DNA of 64,000 bases from Accumulibacter sp. (GTDB lineage Bacteria > Pseudomonadota > Gammaproteobacteria > Burkholderiales > Rhodocyclaceae): contig JACKLW010000007.1 in the NCBI GenBank assembly GCA_024235715.1, positions 1 through 64,000 of the forward strand, written 5' to 3'. A program made the translations under genes and the position numbers. Positions 36,212-45,132 of the stretch are shown here, in pieces; the stretch's first letter is position 1, and each line of letters starts with the position of its first letter. The notes under the pieces are model-generated. The model had not been told where the DNA came from. It ran no database searches and was given only the letters and a program-made list of their open reading frames with translations.

Positions 36212-36853
36212 CTAGGCTTCCGCCTTGCGGTGTTGCAGCCAGCCGATGAACAGCGGGACCAGGGAAATTGCGATGATCACCAGGATCACCAGCGTCAGAT
36301 TCTTCTGAATCCATGGCAGATTGCCGAACAGGTAGCCCGCCAGCGTCAGCGAGCCCACCCAGCTGACGCCACCTATCAGGTTGAAGAAAGTGAAACGTGC
36401 ATAGCTCATGGCACCGATTCCGGCGACGAACGGCGCGAAAGTGCGGAACAGGGGCAGGAAACGCGAAATGACCAGCGTCTTGCCGCCATGCTTTTCGTAG
36501 AAGGCGTGCGTCTTGTCGAGCGCCGCCCGATTGAAGAACCGCGATTGCTCCCAGTGGAAGACCTTGGGACCGAGATAGCGACCGATCTGGTAGTTGAGCA
36601 TGTTGCCGAGAATTGCAGCAGCCATCAGGACCACCATCAGAATGCCCAGTTCCATGCCACCGACCGCCGCCAGCGCGCCGGCGACGAACAGCAGTGAGTC
36701 GCCGGGCAGGAAGGGCGTCACCACGAAACCGGTCTCGCTGAAGATGATCACGAAAAGGATGGCGTAGATCCACTGCCCGTATTGCTGGACCAGCATCGCG
36801 AGATGCTTGTCGAGGTGCAGGACGATATCGATGAAGTAGGTCAGGTATTCCAT
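36212..36853 (-). CDS. DedA family membrane protein
   Basis: This integral membrane protein has 213 residues with the family signatures FSETGFVVTPFLPGDSLLFVAGALAA and the re-entrant-loop motif FLPLFRTFAPFVAGIGAMSYARF, ending in a basic tail. DedA proteins support envelope homeostasis and act as lipid-carrier flippases for undecaprenyl phosphate or phosphatidylethanolamine; which substrate applies here cannot be told. It is the gene upstream of purN, 71 bases away. Confidence 0.92.
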   Translation of the reverse strand: MEYLTYFIDIVLHLDKHLAMLVQQYGQWIYAILFVIIFSETGFVVTPFLPGDSLLFVAGALAAVGGMELGILMVVLMAAAILGNMLNYQIGRYLGPKVFHWEQSRFFNRAALDKTHAFYEKHGGKTLVISRFLPLFRTFAPFVAGIGAMSYARFTFFNLIGGVSWVGSLTLAGYLFGNLPWIQKNLTLVILVIIAISLVPLFIGWLQHRKAEA

Positions 36854-37043
36854 GCGTGGTCGAAGTGGTGTCGGTGGGACTGGTGGCAGGGGCAGTCCGG
36901 GCGGCAGGTGCGGCGGACGCGATAAGGCGCGATTCTACCGGAAGCCAGCCAGCCTCGCTGCGCTGCTTGCCGCCGGTCGGCGCGCACACGGCGGTGAATC
37001 CACCCGCCTCGCGGCCGTGGCTCCGGCGGCGAGCGCAAGGCCC

Positions 37044-37919
37044 TCAGTAAGGTCGCGGCTCGCCCGGCGGACGCGTCTTGAAACGACGGTGCACCCAGTA
37101 GTATTGCTCGGGCATGCTGCGCACGGCCGCTTCGATCCAGGCGTTCATGCGTCGCGTATCCGCCTCGACGTCGTCGCTCGGGAAATCGGCCCAGGGCTCG
37201 CCGACCTCGACGGCGTAGCCCCGACTGCCGGGCAGGATGCGCGTCACGCAGGGCACGACGGTGGCGTTTGCCAGGCGCGCCAGGCGCGACAGACCGGGAA
37301 TGGTCGCCGTCTGGATGCCGAAGAAGGGCACGAAGATCGAATCCTTGCTGCCGAAATCCATGTCCGGCAGATAGTAGAGCGGCCTGCCCGACTTCATCGC
37401 CCGGACGCTGGCGCGCACGCTTTCCTGGCGCGAGAGCAGCAACTGGTCGCCGAAGCGTTGGCGCCCGCGGAGCAGGAGGCGGTCGAAGACCGGGTCCGAC
37501 TGTACGGCATAGATGCTCGCGCTGTCGAAGCGCATGGCGATGGCCGCGCCGCCGGCGTCGAGCCCGACGAAGTGCGGCGTGAGCATCAGGACCGGCCGGC
37601 CGGCATCGACCAGCTTGCGCATCCGCTCTTCGCCTTCGACGTGCAGCAGCGGCGACAGTCGCTGCGGACTTGCCCACCAGAGCAGCGAGCGCTCGAGCAT
37701 GCTGCGGCCGAGCACCTTGAAGTGTTCCCTTGCCAGGCGTCGCCGCTGTGTTTCGTCGAGTTCCGGAAAACACAGGCGCAGATTCACCAGCACGATGTGC
37801 CGGCGCTTGCCGGCAAGCCTGAAAAGCACCAGCCCCAGCGCATTGCCGACGAAGGCCAGGGCCGACAGCGGCAGGAAATGAAGCAGCCACAGCGTGGCGA
37901 CAAGCGATCGACTCAGCAT
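37044..37919 (-). CDS. Lysophospholipid / lipid A biosynthesis acyltransferase (LpxL/HtrB family)
   Basis: The protein has 291 residues. It has an N-terminal hydrophobic anchor (SLVATLWLLHFLPLSALAFVG), the catalytic HX4D motif in LMLTPHFVGLDAGG, and the conserved LYYLPDMDFGSKDSIFVPFFG and PEQYYWVHRRFKTRPPGE. It adds a secondary acyl chain to lipid A or a related lipid at the inner membrane. The VHRRFKTRPPG end is typical of LpxL/LpxM/LpxP relatives. In betaproteobacteria two such genes often lie side by side; here a single copy is seen. Confidence 0.92.
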   Translation of the reverse strand: MLSRSLVATLWLLHFLPLSALAFVGNALGLVLFRLAGKRRHIVLVNLRLCFPELDETQRRRLAREHFKVLGRSMLERSLLWWASPQRLSPLLHVEGEERMRKLVDAGRPVLMLTPHFVGLDAGGAAIAMRFDSASIYAVQSDPVFDRLLLRGRQRFGDQLLLSRQESVRASVRAMKSGRPLYYLPDMDFGSKDSIFVPFFGIQTATIPGLSRLARLANATVVPCVTRILPGSRGYAVEVGEPWADFPSDDVEADTRRMNAWIEAAVRSMPEQYYWVHRRFKTRPPGEPRPY

Positions 37920-38504
37920 CGGCGCGCAGCGCGCGAGTCACTCGCATGGCGGAGGCGGTCTTGAAGGCGGTTGGTCATCAGATGGAGATTGACACGGCCG
38001 ATTGCTGGTCAACTGGGCAGTAGAGGAAGGGAGCGAGGCGCCAATTGTACTTTCATTCCGTTGTTGTTCCGGTAGCTTTCCGGGCGCACGAGTCGTGATG
38101 GAGTGGGGGGGCGGTGCGCTGGGTTTCCATGCGACCAGGACGGGTCGGAAGGCTGTCGTGCCGCGCGTGATCGCCGGTGCTCTTCGGTGCCGGTCCTTGA
38201 ACACACGGCGCACGGGTACGCAGGGGCAGAGGCCGTTGGGCGCGCAACACGCGGTCAGAGGCGATGCGGTGGGCGGCCCTTAGCGACCCGCAAGAGATTC
38301 ATGAGGAGCACAGCGGTGCCAGCGCGAGCGCCCGTGGAGTCGGCGCCATTCAGCCCGAAGGAGGTGGCCTTCCGCGGTTCGCCGGCCAACAGGACGGCGG
38401 CACGCTTCGAGGGCCGATATTTCCGGAGCAGAGCGGTTGATGATCTGCACCCGACATTCTCCGACGATTTCGTCAACCGCGGTATGTTTCCGGTTACACA
38501 GCGG
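37920..38504. other. Long intergenic stretch without a supported gene
   Basis: These 585 bases lie between the acyltransferase gene and the stop of the small periplasmic protein gene. Several open frames exist on both strands but none has a ribosome site with protein-like composition. A short AT-richer patch around 38036-38075 is the likely promoter area of the acyltransferase gene. I see no terminator with a T-run. Confidence 0.4.
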
Positions 38505-38999
38505 CTAATCCTGTCGATTCCCGCCATGGTTACCGTTGTTGCCGTGGCCCTTGTCCTTCTTCTGTTTGCCACGATGGCCATCCCCGTGTTCGTCACCCTG
38601 GTCATGGCGGTAGTCGCGGCGGTAGTCCTCGCGGTAGTCCTCGCGGTATTCCTCACGGCGATAGCGCTGCTGGCCCTGATAATAGGGAACGTACTCGCGG
38701 GTGTACCAGTTGTTCTGGACGAAGTAGACCCGCTCCCCGCAGGCATGGTACTTGTGGCAATTCTTGCTCCAGTGCTTGGCGTGGCCGGGTGGAACGTTCA
38801 GGTAGATCGGCGGGCGCATGACCGCTACCCGCTCGATGATGACCGGCTGCGGGTAGATCAGTTGCGGCGGCGGATAGCCGCCAATGTCGATGCGGCCATA
38901 GAAGCCGGGTTGGCCGATGCTTACCGAGACGCCAACGTCGGCGGGAAGCGCTGGCGAGGCGGAGACGATCAGTGCGGCGGCAAAGAGGAGATGTTTCAT
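38505..38999 (-). CDS. Periplasmic repeat-containing protein of unknown function
   Basis: The protein has 164 residues from ATG at 38999, preceded by CTCCTCTTTG-type sequence on the plus strand (GAGGAG-like region on the coding side). A signal peptide (1-20, LLFAAALIVSASPALPA) leads to a conserved-looking middle (FYGRIDIGGYPPPQLIYPQP, VPPGHAKHWSKNCHKYHACG, RVYFVQNNWYTREYVP) and a low-complexity tail with YREDYREDYRRDYRHD repeats and a His/Gly/Asn/Lys-rich end. The two Cys and many His suggest metal or surface binding, but I know no assigned function for this family. The tail repeats are also visible in the DNA. Confidence 0.8.
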   Translation of the reverse strand: MKHLLFAAALIVSASPALPADVGVSVSIGQPGFYGRIDIGGYPPPQLIYPQPVIIERVAVMRPPIYLNVPPGHAKHWSKNCHKYHACGERVYFVQNNWYTREYVPYYQGQQRYRREEYREDYREDYRRDYRHDQGDEHGDGHRGKQKKDKGHGNNGNHGGNRQD

Positions 39000-39024
39000 G
39001 CTGGCCCTGTATTGGTTGCAATCC

Positions 39025-39470
39025 TTACCTAACGCAGCAAGCCCTCGCGCGGATGACCGCATGCTGGTCGCCGAGCACCAGAACCTCCAAAGAAGTGTGT
39101 CGTGCGGAGAGCGCGCGCCGCCGGTCGCCGGTGACGACGGCGGTGCAAACCCAGGCGCCGTGGTCCAGGCCGCGGCGACCAGCCCGCTTCCTGCAGCAGA
39201 TCGGGCATGCGACACGCCAGCTGCGGGTGTCCGTCCACCGGGTAGTCGATCTCGCACAGCGCCGGGTCGAAGCCACCGAAGTCGTGGATCGTCCCGGGTC
39301 GTTCCACTATCCCGGCCTGCGGACCGGGCGTCATCCAGTGCGGCGATACGCTCAGCACCGTGCGGGCCTTGGGCAGTTCGCGGCTCCGGGCCGTCAGTCG
39401 CGGCCCGGCCAGGCGGGCTCGAGCGCGCAGCCGGGTGCGCCGTGCGAGACGAAGGCGCTGGGTAAGTTGG
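39025..39470 (-). pseudogene. Decayed DODA-type extradiol dioxygenase (YgiD/LigB-like)
   Basis: Pieces of one protein occur in different minus-strand frames in the right order: LPSAFVSHGAPGCALEPAW near 39395-39455, then RELPKARTVLSVSPHWMTPG and RPGTIHDFGGFDPAL to LLQEAGW (about 39385-39179), then GLDHGAWVCTAVV (about 39171-39133), after which similarity fades. These match the N-terminal, SPHW/HDFGGF and GLDHGAW landmarks of 4,5-DOPA dioxygenase-like proteins. At least two frameshifts and loss of the C-terminal half mean it is not functional. In contrast to pth, the damage here looks real. Confidence 0.65.
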
Positions 39471-39754
39471 CGCTGACCGCCGCGGGCGTGGTTTTCCATT
39501 CGCGTTGCCGGGAACTGCTCGCCGGCGTCGAAGAAGCGGAAGCCGAGATCACTCGAGGAGCAACGCTGCACGGCACGCAGACGGTTCGTCCGTTTGTGGA
39601 CCGGTGTCGCCTTGGTCCAGTGCGTGGTGCGTGTGCCATATTCCGTCGAGTCGAGGACAAGGGAAGCAATCCAACGATGCGCGATGCGGCCATGCTGTCG
39701 CGTGGAGACTTGCGCCGAAGTGGAGAAGCGGCCCCGAATCAGGTGTTGTTCCGG

Positions 39755-40477
39755 CTAGGCCAGCAGCCAGGGTATCAGCACCGGCAGCAGCAGCGCCGTG
39801 GTCAGGCCGTTGAGCCCCATTGCCAGGGCAGCGAAGGCGCCTGTTTGTTCGCTTTCCTGGAAGGCGCGCGCGGTGCCGATGCCGTGCGCGGCGATGCCCA
39901 TGGCGAAGCCGCGCACGGTGTCGTCCTCGATGTGCAGGGCGCGATAGACGTAGCGCGCGCCGATCGCGCCGATGATGCCGGTGGTGATGACCAGGACTGC
40001 GGTCAGCGACGGGAGGCCGCCGATGCGTTCGGCGACGCCCATGGCGATCGGGGTGGTCACCGATTTCGGTGCCAGCGACAGCAGGGTCGCCTTGCTGGCG
40101 CCGAGCACGCCGCCGATGGCAATGGCGGATAGTGCGGCGGTCAGCGAGCCGACGAGCAGTGCGCCGAGCAGCGGGATGACCAGACGCTTGAGGCGGTCGA
40201 GCTGGGCGTAAAGCGGAATGGCCAGGGCGACGGTTGCCGGGCCGAGCAGGAAGTGCACGAACTGCGCGCCGTCGAAATAGGTGCCGTACGGTGTGTCGGT
40301 GAGCCAGAGCAGGCCAACCAGCATGGCCACGGCGAGCAATACCGGGTTGGTCAGCGGATGGCCGTTGCAACGCCTGTTTACGTACACCGCGCCCTGATAG
40401 GCCAGCAGGGTCAGCGTCAGGCCGAGCAGTGGTGAGGCCGAGAGGTAGACCCAGATCTCGTCGAAGCGCGCATTCAT
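39755..40477 (-). CDS. lrgB: LrgB/CidB family membrane protein
   Basis: The protein has 240 residues from ATG at 40477 (MNARFDEIWVYLSASP), with multiple membrane helices. Landmarks are FLLGPATVALAIPLYAQLDRLKR, LAPKSVTTPIAMGVAERIGGLPSL and the C-terminal GFAMGIAAHGIGTARAFQESE, typical of LrgB. With LrgA it forms a pair linked to export of small organic acids and control of murein hydrolases in other bacteria. It overlaps the lrgA stop by ATGA. Confidence 0.93.
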   Translation of the reverse strand: MNARFDEIWVYLSASPLLGLTLTLLAYQGAVYVNRRCNGHPLTNPVLLAVAMLVGLLWLTDTPYGTYFDGAQFVHFLLGPATVALAIPLYAQLDRLKRLVIPLLGALLVGSLTAALSAIAIGGVLGASKATLLSLAPKSVTTPIAMGVAERIGGLPSLTAVLVITTGIIGAIGARYVYRALHIEDDTVRGFAMGIAAHGIGTARAFQESEQTGAFAALAMGLNGLTTALLLPVLIPWLLA

Positions 40478-40833
40478 GGTGCATCGCTCCGGATCTTGCT
40501 GCGTCGGGCCAGGAAGCGCAGCGTCAGTGCGCTCACGGCGATGGTGATCAGCGTGCTGCCAAGCAGTGACAACGCCAGTGCCAACCACTCGTCGGACATG
40601 CGCTGGAAGTGCAGCATGACGCCGGTGCCGGCCGGGACGAAGAGCAGGGAGAGGTGTTGCAGGAGCCCCTGCGCTGTCGTGCGCAACTCCGCGGACGGCC
40701 CGCCGCGCGCGGCGAGTGCGGCGAAGAGCAGCGCCATGCCGATCACCGGGCCCGGGATCGGCAGGCTCAGCGTCCTGGCGATGATCTCGCCGATCAGTTG
40801 AAAAACCAGGAGAAGGGTAATGGCGCCGATCAT
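40474..40833 (-). CDS. lrgA: CidA/LrgA family holin-like protein
   Basis: The protein has 119 residues and four membrane segments. Landmarks are LVFQLIGEIIARTLSLPIPGPVIGM, LLQHLSLLFVPAGTGVMLHF and a basic C-terminus (LARRSKIRSD). It is the first gene of the lrgAB pair, overlapping lrgB by ATGA. Confidence 0.93.
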   Translation of the reverse strand: MIGAITLLLVFQLIGEIIARTLSLPIPGPVIGMALLFAALAARGGPSAELRTTAQGLLQHLSLLFVPAGTGVMLHFQRMSDEWLALALSLLGSTLITIAVSALTLRFLARRSKIRSDAP

Positions 40834-40953
40834 GCTGACTGTTCCCGCTGCAAGTTGACGTGCCTGGGAGTATAGCGGAGGCAGCCGCGGGAAACCTGCC
40901 GGGGCAAGGCCGGAAGGGAGGCCGGGGAGGGACGATGTGCCGACGTGGACGAA

Positions 40954-41124
40954 CTACTCGTGATCGTCCCGCGCATCGGCTCGCAGCTTCTCCTTCAGGC
41001 TGTCAAGGTCCTTGCGGTTGTAGCGCAGGAAGAATCGCAGGCCCCAGACGAGGCATGCGGCGATAATGGCGAGAAGTGCCACGAGACCACAGTCGAGATC
41101 GCCAGAGGGTGATGGATCAATCAT
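40954..41124 (-). CDS. Small single-span membrane protein (56 residues)
   Basis: The frame starts at ATG 41124 and ends at TAG 40954. It reads an acidic N-terminus (MIDPSPSGDLDC), one membrane helix (GLVALLAIIAACLVWGLRFFL) and a charged amphipathic tail (NRKDLDSLKEKLRADARDD). Composition and topology are convincing for a real small membrane protein. I do not recognise a family. It lies upstream of lrgA on the same strand with a 120-base gap. Confidence 0.6.
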   Translation of the reverse strand: MIDPSPSGDLDCGLVALLAIIAACLVWGLRFFLRYNRKDLDSLKEKLRADARDDHE

Positions 41125-41241
41125 GCTTTTTGTTCCGCGGCTGCGATCCGGGCGGCGTAGCTGAGGCCGTGGCCGACCAGGGCGTGTCGGCCGCGGGCAT
41201 GTGCTGTTGCCTGGAATTGACGAATTCCCGGGCAGGTGTTG

Positions 41242-41265
41242 CCCCTCTCCCGCGAGGGGAGAGGG
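41242..41265. repeat. Intergenic GC-rich palindrome (CCCTCTCCC ... GGGAGAGGG)
   Basis: A 9-base perfect inverted repeat with a short loop lies in the 320-base gap upstream of hfq. The sequence type (CCCTCTCCCGCGAGGGGAG) is a common dispersed intergenic palindrome in several proteobacterial genomes. It could act as a bidirectional hairpin, but there is no T-run. Confidence 0.65.
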
Positions 41266-41452
41266 CTCGTAGCGATGACGGCGTGCGGGCTGTGCGCGAC
41301 GGCACCGGACAGCTGTCTGGGTAAGGCAGTGCGCGATGAGCTATCCGGACCGAGGCTTTCAAATTCGTGCGGCTCGACCTTGATATGGCAAACGACAGGA
41401 AAATCAATTATGCTGGTCTCTCCAAAACATGATCAATAGTGGAGTTTGCAGG

Positions 41453-41692
41453 ATGACTAATAAAGGGCAACTTCTACAAGACCCGTTCCTCAACACCTTG
41501 CGGCGTGAGCGTGTTCCCGTTTCGATCTACCTGGTCAATGGTATCAAGCTCCAGGGTCAGGTCGAATCCTTCGACCAGTACGTTGTCCTGCTCAGGAATA
41601 CTGTCACCCAGATGGTATACAAGCATGCAATCTCTACGGTCGTGCCGTCGCGTCCGATCACCATCCAGCAGGATGCCAACGGCGAGGGCTGA
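41453..41692 (+). CDS. hfq: RNA chaperone Hfq
   Basis: Hfq forms a hexamer that pairs small RNAs with mRNAs. It has 79 residues from ATG at 41453 ([20 protein letters not shown]); the in-frame ATG at 41429 would add eight residues not found in Hfq. The Sm1 motif ([20 protein letters not shown]) and Sm2 motif ([13 protein letters not shown]) are intact, with Gln8 and the YKH pocket. It heads the hfq-hflX-hflKC-hisZ-purA run. The likely promoter lies near 41383-41415 (TTGATA and an AT-rich stretch). Confidence 0.97.
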   Translation: MTNKGQLLQDPFLNTLRRERVPVSIYLVNGIKLQGQVESFDQYVVLLRNTVTQMVYKHAISTVVPSRPITIQQDANGEG

Positions 41693-41786
41693 TCGATTTC
41701 GGCTTGCCCGCAGGCCTCCTCCCGTCCTCACCTCCTGACCGGCCCTGGCTGCTTCAGCCGGGGCCAATCTTTCGTGGAATCTCTGC

Positions 41787-42959
41787 ATGCATGAGCGTCC
41801 CTCTGCCGAGGAACGGGCGATCATCGTCCAGCTCGACTTCGGCCGTGACGACCTCTCCGAGCAACTGGAAGAGGTCCGCCTGCTCGCCCGCTCTGCTGGC
41901 GCCAGGGTTTGTTCCGTGGTGCATGGCCGTCGCCACAGCCCGGACGCCGCGACCTATGCCGGCAAAGGCAAGGTGCAGGAAGTGGCGGTCGAAGTGCAGG
42001 CGCACGAGGCCGATCTGATAATTTTCAATCACGAGCTGAGCGCCGGGCAGCAACGCAATCTGGAGCGCTTGCTGCAGTGTCGCGTCATCGATCGCACCAG
42101 CCTGATTCTCGACATCTTCGCGCAGCGCGCCAAGAGCGCCGAAGGCAAGCTGCAGGTCGAGCTGGCGCAACTTGAACACCTGGCCACGCGACTGGTTCGC
42201 GGCTGGACGCACCTGGAACGGCAAAAAGGCGGTATCGGCCTGCGCGGCCCGGGCGAAACCCAGCTTGAGACCGACCGCCGCCTGCTTGGTATCCGGGTGC
42301 GCCTGCTCAAGGAGCGACTGGTCAAACTCGAGCGCCAGCGTGGCGTCCAACGCCAGGCGCGTGGGCGGGGTGAACTGCTGAATGTCTCGCTGGTCGGCTA
42401 TACCAACGCCGGCAAGTCGACGCTTTTCAATGCCCTGACGCATGCTGGCGTCTTGGCCGCCGACCAGCTGTTCGCGACGCTGGACACGACCACGCGCAAG
42501 CTGTGGCTCGCCGAGGCTGGCCATATCGTGCTTTCCGATACCGTCGGTTTCATTCGCGAGCTGCCCCATTCGCTGGTTGCCGCTTTCCATGCCACGCTCG
42601 AAGCGACGGCGGAGGCCGATCTCCTGTTGCACGTGGTGGACTCGGCGAGTCCGGCGCGCGACGACCAGATCGCCGACGTCAACAAGGTGCTGCTCGAGAT
42701 CGGCGCGGCGGAGGTCCCGCAACTGATGGTCCTCAACAAGCTTGATCTGACAGGCCTGCCGCCGGCAGTCGAGCGGGACGAATATGGTACACTCCTGCGG
42801 GTTCGCGTCAGCGCCAGCTTTGGTGATGGCCTGTCGCTGCTGCGCGACGCCTTGGCCGAGATCGCTCTCGCCAAGTCCCGGAACCTGCGTCAGGGGGCGT
42901 CCGGCAATGCTGCTAAACAGGATGGGAATATGGTTTTTGACTCAGATGGTTCCGCATGA
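41787..42959 (+). CDS. hflX: Ribosome-associated GTPase HflX
   Basis: The protein has 390 residues. The N-terminal HflX domain (DLIIFNHELSAGQQRNLERLL, RTSLILDIFAQRAKSAEGKLQVEL) includes the glycine-rich segment GGIGLRGPGETQLETDRR. The G domain carries GYTNAGKSTLFN, DTVGFIRELPHSLV and LNKLDL. It binds the large subunit and can split stalled or heat-damaged ribosomes. It lies 94 bases after hfq. Confidence 0.97.
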   Translation: MHERPSAEERAIIVQLDFGRDDLSEQLEEVRLLARSAGARVCSVVHGRRHSPDAATYAGKGKVQEVAVEVQAHEADLIIFNHELSAGQQRNLERLLQCRVIDRTSLILDIFAQRAKSAEGKLQVELAQLEHLATRLVRGWTHLERQKGGIGLRGPGETQLETDRRLLGIRVRLLKERLVKLERQRGVQRQARGRGELLNVSLVGYTNAGKSTLFNALTHAGVLAADQLFATLDTTTRKLWLAEAGHIVLSDTVGFIRELPHSLVAAFHATLEATAEADLLLHVVDSASPARDDQIADVNKVLLEIGAAEVPQLMVLNKLDLTGLPPAVERDEYGTLLRVRVSASFGDGLSLLRDALAEIALAKSRNLRQGASGNAAKQDGNMVFDSDGSA

Positions 42960-42979
42960 TTTCAAGCCTTGGAGTACTT

Positions 42980-44242
42980 ATGTCGCTGAATGATCCGCAG
43001 TGGGGAAATCGCGGCAACGATGACGGCGGTGGCGGGCGGCGTCCCAATCAGGGCCCTCCCGATCTCGAGCAGTTGTGGCGTGACCTCAATCGTCGACTGT
43101 CCGGGATCTTCGACAAGAAACGCGGCGGCGGCGACCGCGGCGGTGACGGCGGCGACCGCCCGCCCGTGCAGTTCAGCCCCAAGTTCCTTGGTGGGGGCAT
43201 CGGCTTGCTGCTGGTGCTGGTGGCGATCGTCTGGCTGGCCAGCGGTTTCTACATTGTCGACGCGGGGCAGCGGGGTCTGGTGCTGCAGTTCGGCCGCTAC
43301 AGCGAAAGTACTGATCCGGGTCTCAGGTGGCGCCTGCCGTATCCGATCCAGTCGCATGAACTGGTGAACATCTCCGGTGTGCGGACGCTCGAGGTCGGTT
43401 ATCGCGGGATGGAAAAGAACAAGGTGCTGAAGGAAGCGCGGATGCTCACCGACGATGAGAACATCATCAATATCCAGTTTGCCGTGCAGTACATCCTCAA
43501 GGATCCCGTCGACTACGTGTTCGCCAACAGGAATCCCGACGAAGCGGTGATGCAGGTGGCAGAAACTGCCATCCGCCAGATCGTCGGCAAGAACAAGATG
43601 GACTTCGTCCTCTATGAAGGTCGCGAGCAGGTAGCATTCACGGCCTCGCAGTTGATGCAGGAGATTCTCGACCGCTACAAGACCGGAATTCTGATCTCCA
43701 AGGTGACCATGCAGAATGCGCAGCCGCCGGAAGAGGTACAGGCGGCGTTTGATGATGCCGTCAAGGCGTCGCAGGATCGGGCACGGCTGAAGAACGAGGG
43801 TCAGGCCTATGCCAACGACGTGATTCCGAGAGCGCAGGGTACCGCCTCGCGACTGTTCGAGGAAGCCGAGGGTTACAAGCAGCGGGTGATCGCGAACGCC
43901 GAAGGCGATGCGAGCCGGTTCACGCAGATCTACACCGAATACGCCAAGGCGCCGGAGGTGACCCGCACGCGTCTGTATCTGGACACCATGCAGCAGGTCT
44001 ATGCGAACACCAGTAAGGTGCTGGTCGATAGCAAGGGGCAGGGGAACCTGCTCTACCTGCCGCTCGACAAGCTGATCCAGGCTGCGGGCGCGGCTGCCGC
44101 AGCACCTGGTGCCGTCGACCGTAGCTCGGAGACGACGGGATCGGGCCGTTCGTCGCCGCCGATTTCAAACGAGGTTCCGCCGCAGGTGAGCGAAGGGCGT
44201 TCGCGTGGTACGCTGCTCCAACGTGATCGGGAGTCCCGCTGA
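42980..44242 (+). CDS. hflK: FtsH protease modulator HflK
   Basis: The protein has 420 residues from ATG at 42980. The N-terminus is Gly/Asp/Arg-rich (GNRGNDDGGGGRRPNQGPPD), followed by one membrane helix (about 74-95, GIGLLLVLVAIVWLASGFYIV) and the SPFH/prohibitin domain (about 97-270) with long helical stretches (VQAAFDDAVKASQDRARL, EEAEGYKQRVIANAEGDAS). With HflC it forms the ring complex that encloses FtsH. The stop overlaps the hflC start (TGATG). Confidence 0.96.
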   Translation: MSLNDPQWGNRGNDDGGGGRRPNQGPPDLEQLWRDLNRRLSGIFDKKRGGGDRGGDGGDRPPVQFSPKFLGGGIGLLLVLVAIVWLASGFYIVDAGQRGLVLQFGRYSESTDPGLRWRLPYPIQSHELVNISGVRTLEVGYRGMEKNKVLKEARMLTDDENIINIQFAVQYILKDPVDYVFANRNPDEAVMQVAETAIRQIVGKNKMDFVLYEGREQVAFTASQLMQEILDRYKTGILISKVTMQNAQPPEEVQAAFDDAVKASQDRARLKNEGQAYANDVIPRAQGTASRLFEEAEGYKQRVIANAEGDASRFTQIYTEYAKAPEVTRTRLYLDTMQQVYANTSKVLVDSKGQGNLLYLPLDKLIQAAGAAAAAPGAVDRSSETTGSGRSSPPISNEVPPQVSEGRSRGTLLQRDRESR

Positions 44243-45132
44243 TGAGAGCGAGCATGAATGTACTCGCGGCCCTTTTGGTGACCGCACTGGTCGTTCTCGG
44301 GGCGACGATTTTCACGGTCGATCAGCGTCAGCACGCGCTCGTCTTCCAGCTTGGCGAGGTTCGTCGCGTGATCGAGGAGCCCGGCCTGTATTTCAAGTGG
44401 CCGATGATCCAGAACGTGCGCTATTTCGACAAGCGCATCCTCACGCTTGACGCCGCTGAGCCTGAGCGCTTCATCACTTCCGAAAAGAAGAACGTGCTGG
44501 TTGACTCTTTCACGAAGTGGAAGATCGTCGATCCCAAGCTTTATTACATTTCGGTTGCCGGTGACGAATCGCGTGCCAGAACACGTCTTTCGCAGACCGT
44601 CAATGCAGGTCTGCGCGAGGAGTTCGGCAAGCGGACGGTGCATGATGTGGTGTCCGGTGAACGTGACCAGTTGATGGAAATGATGCGTGAGAAGGCGGAC
44701 CTGGATGCGCGCAAGATCGGTGTCCAGATCGTCGATGTTCGCGTCAAGCGCGTCGAGCTGCCCAATGACGTCAGCGAGTCGGTGTACCGGCGCATGGACG
44801 CAGAGCGCAAGCGCGTCGCCAACGAACTGCGTTCGCAGGGTGCGGCTGAAGCCGAGAAGATTCGCGCCGATGCCGACAAGCAGCGGGAGGTGATCGTTGC
44901 CGAGGCTTATCGTGATGCGCAGAAGACGAAGGGTGAGGGCGACGCCAGGGCGGCTGCAACATACGCCCAGGCGTTTCAGAAGAATCCCGAGTTCTACGCC
45001 TTCTATCGTAGCCTCGAAGCCTATCGCAACAGCTTCGACGGCAAGAGCGACGTGATCGTCGTCGAGCCCACATCAGATTTCTTCAAGTACATGAAGGGCA
45101 TCGGCCGAGGCGGCGACAATCCCGCCAGATGA
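44242..45132 (+). CDS. hflC: FtsH protease modulator HflC
   Basis: The protein has 296 residues. An N-terminal membrane helix (NVLAALLVTALVVLGATIFTV) is followed by the SPFH domain (RQHALVFQLGEVRRVIEEPGLY, FITSEKKNVLVDSFTKWKI, VDVRVKRVELPNDVSESVYRRM) and the helical SPFH tail (AEAEKIRADADKQREVIVAEA). It is the partner of HflK and overlaps the next gene by ATGA. Confidence 0.96.
   Translation: MRASMNVLAALLVTALVVLGATIFTVDQRQHALVFQLGEVRRVIEEPGLYFKWPMIQNVRYFDKRILTLDAAEPERFITSEKKNVLVDSFTKWKIVDPKLYYISVAGDESRARTRLSQTVNAGLREEFGKRTVHDVVSGERDQLMEMMREKADLDARKIGVQIVDVRVKRVELPNDVSESVYRRMDAERKRVANELRSQGAAEAEKIRADADKQREVIVAEAYRDAQKTKGEGDARAAATYAQAFQKNPEFYAFYRSLEAYRNSFDGKSDVIVVEPTSDFFKYMKGIGRGGDNPAR

Noticed and set aside
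37938-38283. Short frames on both strands upstream of the lipid A acyltransferase gene
   Set aside because: Pro/Arg/Ser-rich translations without start signals.
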